Shown piece by piece: positions 1 through 11,839 of a DNA stretch of 64,000 nt. Under the pieces are notes generated by a model that did not search any database, was not told where the DNA came from, and saw only the letters and a program-made list of their open reading frames with translations. Both the position numbers and the translations under genes were made by a program. How positions within the stretch are numbered: position 1 is the stretch's first letter; each line of letters starts with the position of its first letter. The stretch comes from Membranipora membranacea (lineage: Eukaryota; Bryozoa; Gymnolaemata; Cheilostomatida; Membraniporidae), in NCBI GenBank assembly GCA_914767715.1, contig OU612070.1, positions 4,109,501 to 4,173,500 of the forward strand, given 5' to 3'.

Positions 1-2546
1 ATGGTCGTTGTATTGAGGCGTTTCAGTAGGATTTACAGCTGCTTGTCTTTGTTATCTCCCCCAACCTGGGGCCGTCTGGCAGGGGTAAGAGTTAAGGGGG
101 AGGGGCTAAAACTAAATATGATGGGCAACATGGAATTGTATTGTCCAGTAGGTCTTCAATTTGCTAACAATGCTAACACAAGTATTTACTGCACTGTTAT
201 ATAATTACCCAACTATCCTTGTAGAGCTCAAGGGGTAATGAGTTCATCTTGTCCAAGATTAAATTTAAAAGATTTGTAAACGATAAATTCTTCAAACTCT
301 ACGGAAATAGCACAAGTGGGAAACCCAGTATAATATGTTTTTTTTAATGCACAAAGAAATGTCATCTCAAGCTTGTGGGAGAATAGCGGAAGTTGTAGCC
401 AGGGAGTTTATATCCCAAACTCCCTGCTGTAGCTTTGTTTGTTTGTGGGAGTTGCTCCACCTTGAACAAAGGGCATGTAACCCCGAAAGCTCTTCTGTTC
501 TCTCATAGTATTACCCGGAATGAGGAATAAAAGTACATTTAAGTTTTGAGTAATTTCTGACATTGATTATCTCTCATGGGCTCTTTCCCTGTATCTGTTT
601 TTTATGGTATATCTGCTACACGGCCTGGAAGCGGACCTATCAAGAAATACGATAAGCCGAATCGATTGCCCTCACACAGACCAAATATACCTGGAAGAAT
701 TATAGGCCTTCCAGCTAAATTGTGACAAAATTCAAGATAACACTTAAAAGGTTTCAACATACACTTCTTTGCTCAATTTCAGCTGTTGTTTATTGTTCAA
801 GTTGCACTCCTCTCTGACTATCGATCCACCTCACAACTATACTCGCTATCCAAGGTAAATCAAGGAAGAGTAATTTCCGCATTTTTCTGCTAAACCATAT
901 TTTACTATGATTGTCATATTTGGAGACACAATGATGTGAAATGTCAGGGCATTGTAATTAATTAATTCATACCATAGAGTATGGGCTGATGAATGACTTC
1001 GCCGTCATGGACATTTCTGTCAAGCGTAAAAATATTACAGAAAAAAAATTATTCGGTTGATGAAAAAAATTGCCAAGAAAGCGGGATGATAGTCAGAATA
1101 GACGGGAGCTTGGATATCCAGGTATGAGAATGTATAATTAGCCACATTGCTTCATATCTTCTCCTCAAATAACTCAACAGTTTACAAAAGTTATATGCCG
1201 CTGCGATTATGCCAACTTTTTATAGGGAGTATTTGCCAGGCATACACTTAGGTTTGACTCATGGTTTTCGCATCCAAGCTTTTATCACAAATGTAGTGCT
1301 CCGTATCTTTCATAAAAGATATTCTGTGCCTAGTGCAAAAAAAATCGTCGAATGCAAACCATGAATGGCCCTCATAGAGGAGTGCACACTTTGCCAGTAC
1401 AAGGCGTATACCTCTCTCATGTAAGCATATACCTCTCTCATGTATACTAGCTTTGTCAACCGGGCTACTTTTTAAAAACAAAAAAAGGAGCCGTATGACA
1501 GGGCCAGCCATATATCCCTCGCCTGCAACCTTGAAAGTTTTTTATCATTGAAGTAGCAACTATTATCTGTGCTGATCTAATGATACAAATAACCCAGTCA
1601 CCAGTGATTGACACAATATAAGGCCAGATACATAAATCTTATTATAGTGATAATTAGCAAAAGTGCTTTACCTGATGCTTTCCTGGAAAATTATAATCTA
1701 ATAAAGTTTTAAGTGCAGGTACTATTTTTTACTCCAGCAACCTCAGCTGCACAGAGTGGACTTTATGTATCTGACATCCATCTCAAATTAGCTAGCACAA
1801 TTATCCGCAGTTAGCTCATCAAGTGCACGTTTGATAAGTTGATGTCATGTGTGTAGGAGAGGAGATGACATACAATATATTTATGTGAGGTCAGCATTGT
1901 CTAAATTTTATCGACTCTCTTCCTGTCTGTAAATGAACAGGCAGCAAATTAGCTAGTATGTACTTTTGCTAGCTGTTAATATGCCGGAATATACGCCCAT
2001 AGGAGTAGTAGTAGGCAGGGGTGGGTGTGGTGTGTGTGCATCTGTTTAACAGTCTACAAGTGTAGTCTCTCACTATTTGACACATTGTTGTTCATAGATA
2101 TGTGGCTCTCTCCTGGGACTTATACATCCACATGCAGTTCAGACAGAACACTCAATCATTGTTCTCGGGGGACGTTGCTGAATGTTTTCAGGAAACTAAC
2201 ATTTGAATTCTCAAGGCCACTACTCGGTCATGGGTTCATTGTGTTTGAGACGTCTGAACGACAAAACAAGTTGATGTGAAGATATTTCTCACATGTCGTC
2301 CGGCCTCCCTATAATCATCGCCTCACTTGCATAATTGATTTTTGGGTCATCATGAGGCCAGAGGACCCTTGTGGTGTATAATTGATATGCACCCGATTTC
2401 TTTCTCCAAATACAGTTCTTAGTGTAACCTGTATATATTTTTAGCTAGCTCATTACGCTGTGAACAGATTTATCTGGTCCCATGGATATTTCATAATGGT
2501 GAATCTCGTCAATAGACAACTATTCAGCGTTTTGATCTGTTTTTAG
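1..2546 (+). other. Non-coding: intron of LRRC57 (upstream exons outside the window)
   Basis: I found no exon with leucine-rich repeat coding potential here, and the open frames are short and repeat-poor. The LRRC57 exon at 2547 needs an upstream exon ending in phase 0, so this stretch is most simply one long intron. A short direct duplication of about 17 bp (tatacctctctcatgta) occurs at about 1408 and again at about 1430. Confidence 0.5.
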
Positions 2547-3127
2547 ATATCAGTATTGTCTGAAGATGTTGCTGATTGCCCGAGACTGAAAGTGCTGAGA
2601 CTGGAAGAAAACTGCATTGAAAAAGTGATGATAACCCCCAAAATATTAAAGCACTCGCAGATTGCTCTGTTGGCTTTGGATGGTAATCTTTTCCCCGCTA
2701 AAGATTTCCCTCATTTAGAAGGTTACGAAGAGGTAAGCTTCACATCTTGTACGGAATCACTCATGGGTGGAGCAGCTGTGGCGAAATTCCTTCATATTTT
2801 TTTAAACGCTATCATTTCAGTCTTGTGTAAGTGTATGATTCTTGAATTTGACTCACCATTGACATGAGTAACGCCAAGTTTATAGACATCAAACCACAAA
2901 ATTCTACCTAATTGTAACCCTATGGAACATGACTAACAAGGTCATGCAGTTTTGTGGCATGTCTACCTATTTAATTTAACTGATAAATAATGGCCACTAA
3001 AGGAGATTGCAACACCATTATGCGCCATACTTTCTTTGTACAGTTCTAGAGTAGGGCATGAAATTATTTTCAATTTTTCTTGTAGTACCAGGAGAGGTAT
3101 ACTGCCACAAAGAAGAAGATGGGTTAG
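2547..3127 (+). CDS. LRRC57: LRRC57, 3' end: last two coding exons of leucine-rich repeat-containing protein 57
   Basis: Exons are 2547-2732 and 3086-3127, joined in phase 0 (tttttag|ata; gaagag|gtaagc; tcttgtag|tac) and ending at TAG 3125-3127. The first exon encodes a terminal leucine-rich repeat containing CPRLKVLRLEENC, followed by LLALDGNLF and LEGYEE. The second encodes YQERYTATKKKMG and stop. This matches the conserved LRRC57 C-terminus (LEGYDKYMERFTATKKK in vertebrates). LRRC57 is a small protein of about 240 residues made almost entirely of leucine-rich repeats and usually N-myristoylated; its function is poorly known. The N-terminal two thirds are not visible in 1-2546, so they should lie upstream of the window. 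A candidate AATAAA polyadenylation signal lies at 3374-3379. Confidence 0.9.
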
Positions 3128-4641
3128 CTTCCATTTACAGTAGTTATAGAAACCTCTTTTTATTTTCGAGAAAACTTGTATATGATAGTAAATTCTCCCG
3201 CAGATTTGAGAATAGTAAATTTTCAAAAACTGAGGAGTTGTTCTGGCTATCCTCTAAGTGAACAAGAATGGTATCTTGCATTTTATTTATTGTACTGTAA
3301 CCCTGGATACTGTATCAGGAAGGCCATATGTGACGTGTGTTTATCTCCATTGATGTCCAATCTTCTGTCTTGGAATAAATTTTTCGGATTTAATATTGTG
3401 TTTGAATGTTTCTATAGTCAATATAAATATATATCATGGTATCGGTTTGCAATAAACTCTCACATTTCTTGCAACTTCCATTTCTTGAACCTGCAAGCAC
3501 AGTTCATGTCTGGTCATAGAAGTCAAATTCATACACTTGCAATGAATAATTTATACAATTCTATTTATCTTGAGACACATGTCAATATGATCTGCAATGC
3601 CTGATGATCTGTTTGAGGTAAATAAAACAAAACACTTGTAAGTGGACAGAAAATATGTTTTATAACTTCAACTTGGGAGTCTGAAATTCACTCATAAACG
3701 CTGGTTATCCAGCATAAATTATGTGTTCACTGAAGGACGTTACAGTTAAGCAGGAACTACAATCCCAGAGGACGCATAAAAGCATAAAGAGCATAAAAGC
3801 ATGAAAATAACGTTGTGGGGGCGCAATTATCATATTTATGAGTAGAAATTTACTTTTGTAGAGGTAATTGAGCATATTATGGCATTCCTAAATACCTAGT
3901 TTAATACTCGGTTAATAAGAGGTTGAAAGGCGCACAGCAAATCTCACGGCAAATCAAATGGTCAGGTTATGATGTAATAGGCGTGTCCCGTGGGTTTGCC
4001 TTAGTCAATTGTGATTCTCCATATATAATTCTGGCAGATTCAAATCGGAACAGGTGGAAATATCTCACACAAGTGAGCTGGAAGCAGTTTCCTTGAATAA
4101 CGGTAACATTCAACATAATGAAATTGGCATTTATTTTTTGAAAGATCTATCTCATTTTATTGCACCAATACTCCAAACGTTCGTACGAAACAGTTTCACA
4201 GAAATACAAAAAATAAATAAGCAAAAATTCAATTCTTAGAGATTTTCAATGCTACCAGTACCACATACAATAAGTAATTATATTCTAGGCTGATCACATC
4301 GCCATAGAAAGATGCTGCTCAAGTTTACAGTAATGGAAAAAAAAAGAAGATAATTAATTAATAAATAATAATCAGAAAGGTTTGGAAGATGGCATTGTAA
4401 AACACATTTCGGTTGTGGCACTAGGGCTTGTATTGTCTGTATATCTTAACGAGTAAAACAAAATAATTAAGGTTGACAAGGAGTCATGTATACTGTAATA
4501 GTTGTGACCCTCCTGACTAGAAAATATCAACAAGTTTTGGCAGCAGATTGGAGGTAATGAGAAACAACAGACCAGTTGGATGGAGTGCATCAACGCATGA
4601 TCCAGGGCTAGTGATAGATAGTCCTTCCTCAATTAGATGTC
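3128..4641. other. Convergent 3' regions of LRRC57 and the EGF-domain gene
   Basis: No coding exon was supported. The left part should be the LRRC57 3' UTR. The right part should be the 3' UTR of the minus-strand EGF gene, which stops at 4642. TTTATT at 4156-4161 and 4130-4135 reads AATAAA on the minus strand and could end that transcript. About 3777-3805 holds a short imperfect repeat of the word gcataaa(a)gcat. Confidence 0.45.
3374..3379 (+). promoter_or_regulatory. Candidate polyadenylation signal of LRRC57
   Basis: AATAAA lies about 250 nt after the LRRC57 stop codon. Further AATAAA copies lie at about 3452 and 3621, so more than one 3' end is possible. No expression data support it. 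Confidence 0.4.
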
Positions 4642-7600
4642 TCAGGAGTTGAGGATGAATCTGTTTCTGTGGCGAACCCTTGTATTAGACATCCACCTCT
4701 GCAAAATAAATTTGAATCATGGATAAGTATACGAACAAAGCTTGTGCCCAATGGCTAAAAAGAATTTCAACATTTTTGCCTTACTAATGGTCTATAATTA
4801 ACTCATTATACAGGAATATAACACAATATTATAGGGTCGGAAAGTACCATCGATGATGTCATCACTGCTAAGGCAGAGGAGTTGAGTGTGACCCCTGATG
4901 ATTGCAATACTGATATATCTGTACATGTGACCAAAAATAAACAGAGGATGTCTGGGGCATGCTTTTGGTTTTTGGTTTCATCCAATTCACCCGCATTGAT
5001 AATTGGGTGAGATTTGTGTTTACAACAAAGTATCAGCTTTATTCATGGAACGGATGTTTTTACCAAAATTTTAATGATACAAAAGAGATCATGAGGGAAT
5101 TCATAGCTAAATCCGAGGTGCGAGTAAGATTTTGTATCAAAAGATAAATAGCAAGGTATCAAAATGTCATTCTTAATCAAATGGTCATTTCATGTCAACA
5201 AACTTGATAAGCTAACGGGTCTCAGTTTTTGTGATATCATCACCTCTCACATTATTAAAATGTATCAATTTTGAGTATAGTTTATGAGTAATAATTACCA
5301 AAACTTATGTATAGTAAAACAAGGTGGCAACAATATTATTCTTGATATTGATTGTGGTCGCAGACTTCCGGAGAATTTTCTGAATGACATGGTATACTGA
5401 ATCTTCGGTGTCAAAATGCTTGGTGATTCACTGCAAGGTGTGTGCTTCAGTAACTTCTCCAATTATACCAATTCAAACTCAATCAAGTCGAAAATTATCT
5501 ATCAAAATTAGGGAACTATTTAGCCCATCTTTCCTAAATCATTATCTTATCAGTAGTACTTCAACCCTAAGAGTATTCGATATAGTGAGCAGCTAATGTC
5601 ATCGTTGAAAGCCATTTCCAGAAATCTACAGAAATTCCACACACATATCCTATACCACACAATGATATGGTACGCATTCTTGAAATCAACCTCATTTTTG
5701 GAGAGAATCTATTTTGCCTGATGTATAGAAACATCGAGCAGGTGTAACGCCTCGGTTATGTTTTCTAGTTGAGCTACGATCAGCATATAAATGACTGAAA
5801 ATTTGAAGCTTGCTGTGAAGAATGGAAAATGCTTGCCCTTGGATTGACCACAGTTCCAATCATCTCAGACAAAGCTTTGTTATCAAGTATACGGTCGGAG
5901 ACAAGTACATGGGTGTATGGTTTGGAAAAGATGGCCCGCAAGTTTTGTTCATAAAAGACTATAATTGCATATCACCTCAAGTGTGTTTGATCCCACACTG
6001 TTTACAGGACTGTTTATATTTAATTGTCGTATTTCCATGGGCATAGTCCCTGACAGTTCCTAGTGGTATCATGGAAACTTGAGAGTGCCAACATAAAAAA
6101 GCAGCACTTTTTAATCTCAAGACATGGGTGGGCCGAAGTGCTTCGAGTGACACAAGACTGCAAGCAGTTCATGCAACATAAGACAAAATCCATGATATGA
6201 AAAGGAAGGGATGACAGATGCATACAACACAACAGCAAGACACAGCCATGCTGGAAAGCTCTTTTTAAGTGAGGCGATGGGAGTAAGTAGATGAAGCATA
6301 ATGCTGACTATAAGGTTGTCATGCAATAAGGGGTTGGTAGGTTGCATGCTCATATATTGCTACAGTAATACCCTAGGTCAACCTTGGGTCTAATATCGGC
6401 AAATCCGCATACCACATGCATTTGAGATGCAGCATTTCCATATTGTCTATTCCTACCACCAATATTGAAGCCAACACTACATAACTACCAATATTACAGA
6501 TGCGCACCACTAAAGCCTATGACATAATAAAAGCATCCAAATCATACCAGTTTATTCCATCTTTCTAAACAAACCACACAAGATGTCATGAAATATCTCA
6601 AATACAACAGGGTAAAAAGTATGCAAGAGGCCGGGTTAATGTACCTTGTAATGTTGCACATTTTGAAAATCGCAAAATCATAATGTATCTGCATGCTACA
6701 AATTAGCAAGCCAGAATCTAAGAGTCTAAGCATAAACAAAATCATCAAGAAAATTCAAATAGGAGAGACAACTCCACAGTCAGCAAGAGGAAAAAGGTAC
6801 ATTTCATAGGCTAAGACAAATTTTCTAAATATAAACCACACTTACCGAATATGCTGTGAAAGGACTATCATCCATGTTAATAACACGTCTTCTGTTTCTT
6901 GTTTCACAGCGGTTACCTCGCCAGTTATTCCCACACCTGCAAACATAATAGAAGTTATAGCATGAAATAGGATTGGAGCAGGACGTTACCTACCAAAGAG
7001 TCTGTCTTGGTTTATTGCGCAGATATAATGGCACTCGACCAAATTCCGTCACACATACCTCTTATCTGCATATTGAATTCACCGCCTTGACACTACTCTT
7101 GTTACATTGTAATCAATGGCAATGCTAAATCTATATAGTTTTGCTTTAGGCGCTGCTTGCACACCTGTAGATTGTATTAAGAAATGGTACGGTTTTACCA
7201 ATGATCAATATCCAATCTGCATAGTAGAATTAAGTTGACTGAATAACCTCATAGTTCAATCAGCTGCAGGTCAGTCTGCGGCGACTTAAGTAAATGCATA
7301 CAATAAAAAACAATACATGTACTAGATAAATCTGTATGAGCAACCTAAAACAACCCGAAAATCTAATGTGGTAGTTCCAGTCAATAACAATACTTGGAAC
7401 TTGAGATAAAGGTTAACGGAAGCCTTGGTGTGTAAATGCACATCCCAATTGAAGTCAATAGCTAATCTTTGATGCATAAACTGCGTCTTTTGTCTTATTG
7501 TTTGCTAGACAGATAAAAAACACTGGCTTCTCACGATCTGTCATTCACAGTTTGCACACTGTAGCACAGAACTAATGAAACACTATTGTTAGCTTTTTAT

Positions 7601-10600
7601 AACAATTGGCAATTTAGTATCTTAGATATGGATATGAATGGCTTTGCAATCGACTTTTCACCTATGCAAATAATCCATGCAGAAATCTGAAAGTCACCTT
7701 GTCAGGGGTCTAGACTCACTATTTGACAGTATTCTTCTTGGTACAAATGAGTGGAAACATCATTGTTCTTCTTTCACCTCGCTGCTCAATTTCAATCACT
7801 CTAAATATAGCCTATCGTTTTCTACTTGAATTGATTAATTTGATTACATAAAGTCATTATTGTCATTAATTACATGCAAAATGTTGACTGGTTGCCAAAG
7901 CTAATTCTTGTCTCATTTGCCACGCTGAAAGGCAGGATCCGAAAGAGTTCCGGAATAAATGTTAGCTGCAGAAGTCTTGCATAGGGTGTTTGACTTATGA
8001 AAATCCATTTGCACTGCAGCCACATATTCACGCCATTAACCACTTGAGTGCAGTGCTCATAATTGATCCTGTCTGCTTTTCCTTAGAAAACGAAATAAAA
8101 TAGTCAGGTGAAAGTGTCAAATTCCCTCCAAAAATATTTTGACCTACAAATGATGGCTTGTCATTGATTGAATTAAAAAGCTGTCAACATTCATTCTTCA
8201 GGTGTGGGTGGCTGTGGCTATGCTTTTTATGGAAACACTTCATAGCAAGCCACTATTTACGTATTACGTCAGAAGACTGGCTAGTGGACTGGTATCGGCA
8301 GACACAGCAGTATATCTGTGCTCTATTGTAACAGCACAATCAGCTGTGAATAAAGCGCAGTGATCTTAGGACATGAAAGACTGTTATAATAGGAACCATC
8401 TGTGTAAAGCAAGATCGTCTACCAAATGGTACTCTTTGAGTGATATCCTCTTCCAGTGAATCAGTAATCTTTATCCAAGAAATTACAGTGCATACTCAGC
8501 ATGATGTTGGTGCGGTATGAAAATCAGTGTTGAGAATTTGTACAGTTATTCATCATATTTTGTGAGAGCCCAGCCCTATAGCTGATCTTACTTAATCTCT
8601 TTAAAGTCTCAAGAATATTTTTGAAGTATTTTGATCTCTCAACTGCTTGCAACTCTACAGTGGATTAAACTTGGTGTTTTTACAGATAGACATACCTTTA
8701 CATAATTTTACTTTGTCATTTTGTGGATTGTAATACAATTGTTTGCTAGCAACAACTAAACTTCAGTAAATATTATTCCAATGAATGATCAGATAATATA
8801 TATAACTGTTCTTCCAACAAGATGTCAACAATGAAATATCCTTATTCTTTTCAAAAAAGTGTTACCAAGGTCACATCTTGGCCACTGGCTAGTTAATTGT
8901 ACTTTCATGCATGGGAATAAATCCAGCAACAACCGGCATTCGGAACAGTTCTAGGCTTGCTTTCAGAGTAAACAGTTATAATTGAAAGGCAGTAGAGACT
9001 TTACTGACAGTGGTATGTGGTTCTGCAGCGTCCCTTTATTAAACTATTCCTAACCCCTAATCAGATGTAGCAAATTATCAGGTAGAAGATTTTTACTCAG
9101 AGATCATTCAATATAGCTCATTAATTTCCAAAATGTTGTTGCAATGTTATTGAGCATCAACCAGCAAATCCCGGACAGTTCAAAAGCGAATTCGGGTGGT
9201 GTAAGGGAAACTTCAGCCTTTGAGTTGCTGATTTTATAGAGAAAACAAACACAGCCAATATATATTCACAAAAACCCAATTATGAATTTGACACCAATTA
9301 ATTGTCGTTAAATATCACACTGGTTGAGATCTAAGTAGATTGTTGTCATTATGCAATGCATAAAAGCTTGAAGTTGTGGTGGTATACTGCTGTTGTTCAT
9401 GTTCGCATGGTACTTAATAGCTTGCAGACTAAAATTAATTTATGTGTTTGCACGAATGTGAACGTATGTCACTAAGTGAGTGAAGGGTTTTCATACTTGA
9501 CTATGATGAGTATTTATAGAGACACTAAATCTGCTGAAGTGCTGTTGTTCACTTGCTGAACAAGACTCAACATTTCAAAATGTTGGTGCACTAATATACA
9601 CTCTCATGAATTCATAGTCGATAGTGAAAGTTTTTAATCAACTCTGCAAAGAGTGCAATGTGTGGCATCATGCGCTCACAAGCCTGACCAGTAACTTGTC
9701 TTTATATTCCTGCAACTATGAACTGCCTACTGGACCCCAAAAACAAGGCTTGGTCATTGTTCGTTATTTTTACAACTTCAGGGCCCTAAAACAATCTTTT
9801 GTTAAAAGCATTGTCAATGAAACAATGCTAGGGGTTTAATCCCAATAAGGCTTTTGTGCAAGGCGTGAGATTGTTTTGTAGCACTTGATTTTGGCTTCGG
9901 TTGTAAACTTTACAAGCTAGCGCTTTTAAATTAACTTGTACTATCCCACTGGCTTGTAACAACAAGTTGATCACACTTAGCAAACTTCTTTTTCCTTATA
10001 TTGGTTTCTAATTCTGGGTACAACCTTTCTTAGCAATGTGATTTTCATCTCTTTAGCCTGTTTACAATGCAATTCAAATTGTTGACCGAGATAGAAAAGC
10101 TTTGGACTATCAACACTTCATATGACAGGCCAATGTACGATAGACATGTGACTTGTCAATGTTGTTGTACATATGATAAGTGGTTCAGGGCATAACAGTG
10201 CAAAAAATGAGCATCATGACCCTAACGCTTCTTCTCTCACCTCACACACTTTCTAAGTCACTGTCTGGCGGCGATGAAGCTGTTTTGTGGTAACGCGAAC
10301 GTTTACATGAACTAAATAACTGATAGTACAGGCTCCTGTATAACCCAAAATATAAGATAAAAAGTAACAATACCAAACTGGATTGGACCACTACTTCAAA
10401 TACCATATCAGAGATTGCAATACACTGTTATCTTGGCTTTGGAGTTTGATTTTTAGTAGTTAGTTTGTGAATGACGACTGATTACGAAAGTTTCTTCTAA
10501 TCCTCATACCCATAAGCCCTTCTAGTCAATCTTGTTTAGACTGACCACATTTTTGTTTTAATTTTATGCATATTTTCGGTGCAAAAACACAACCCTGGCT

Positions 10601-11839
10601 CGTGTAAACTGCCATACGATATGGATGCTTGCGCTAAAAATGTGAAGATTATAACACCAGCATCCCGGTGTCCAGTGTCTGGTATTTCATGGAATTTAAT
10701 TAGTATTGTCAAGGTAGACTTGAGTGGCCACTTCCTCTTTTAGGTAAATACATTTTGGGAATCAAGTGTGATGACGGCTTTCACCAAAGCAACCGAATGG
10801 GATTAATGGTGCTTAACTAATGATATATTTGTACGTAGGTGGTACTTTGCTGGTTCAACACTCAATGCACAATGACTGAACTAAGATCAGGATTACACCG
10901 TTTACAATGTTTGACAAAAATGTAAATCCAAAGTGTTGCTTGATAACAGCCAAGTCAAGGTATTCCCGTTGATTTGTAAGCGCAATTTGGTTTACATCTG
11001 ATGTTTGATTGTAACTGATTGCTTACCCGGCATATCAGTCGGGACCAACGTTGCTATATTTTACAAAACACCGATTCGATGGTTGTTCCACACTGTCTAA
11101 ACATAAAACAAAGTGTTACTTACAAGCATAGCTTTTCGTGATGGATCGGATCATAGTGACATATCCCACTGTGAAAGCACCAGCCAACCTCGCACCCTTC
11201 ATCATGGTACCCAGGGTTAGAATACTCCGTCCGAGATTCAATATTATGATCGCTAATAAGATGTTGCTGTGGGGCAACAGTAGATGCCTGACTAGTCGTA
11301 GAAGTAGGTGTAGTAGAATGATTTATATCTGAGCCACTGCGATGCCTCTCGTGATTGGTGTGGCGTAATTCGTTGATTGTCTCTATAGTTTCTTCCTCAA
11401 TTTCATGGATGATATTCATAATCCGTTCTTCAGCTGAAGGCTGATTTGGAGAAGAAGATGTAGTAATATCGGTGTTTGAAGAGTTCTCCATGCCCTCCGA
11501 AGGTTGTTCCGGAGGTTCTGTTTGATTATGCACAGATCTTGTTGTCCTGTCTGCATTTGATACTGCAGAACATAAAACATGTGAATTATTTACTGAACAG
11601 AGCGTTTGAAAGGAGAGTGTTGATCTTATTAGCCTCCTTTTTGCTAGTTTGAGTCGGGTATAGTCTTTTTTCATTATTTCTGGTAAGATCTGTTGTTTAA
11701 TCCGTGATCTTACTGAGGCTTCTAAGTTTTGTTCTGTAGGTAACCCGTGGTTCAGGTATGTCGATGCACAGAGAAGCATGGTAAACGTGTGCAAGAAAAT
11801 TAGTAAAGCTAGATAAATGTGAGATATAGTCCATGCCAT
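4642..11839 (-). CDS. Secreted protein with a single EGF-like domain (putative EGF-family ligand)
   Basis: There are three coding exons: 11124-11839, 6846-6936 and 4642-4698. Phases agree (2 then 0), the CDS totals 864 nt and the protein 287 aa. Residues 1-26 form a hydrophobic signal peptide (MAWTISHIYLALLIFLHTF...). Residues 100-200 are rich in Ser, Thr, Asn, Gln and Glu and look disordered and glycosylated. The EGF fold is visible at C216, C221, C227, C238, C240 and C249 (spacing C-x4-C-x5-C-x10-C-x-C-x8-C) with the typical CxxxWxGxRC end. An intron interrupts it just before the fifth cysteine, in phase 2. A basic tail follows (ETRNRRR; RVRHRNR), with no transmembrane helix, so the product should be secreted. 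EGF and neuregulin ligands share this cysteine pattern, but C1-C2 is shorter than their usual x7. Receptor and ortholog are unknown. Splice sites were read by eye; the 57-nt last exon is the least certain part. Confidence 0.75.
6937..11123 (-). other. First intron of the EGF-domain gene (4.2 kb)
   Basis: The stretch is bounded by a gtaagt donor at the end of exon 1 and a tttgcag acceptor before exon 2 (minus strand). I saw no exon, repeat array or RNA gene inside. The second intron (4699-6845, 2.1 kb) also holds nothing convincing except the open stretch at 4837-5010 described under findings. Confidence 0.6.

Noticed and set aside
3176-3604. 142-residue plus-strand frame after LRRC57
   Set aside because: It lies in the LRRC57 3' UTR, overlaps the candidate polyadenylation signal and has no known domain.
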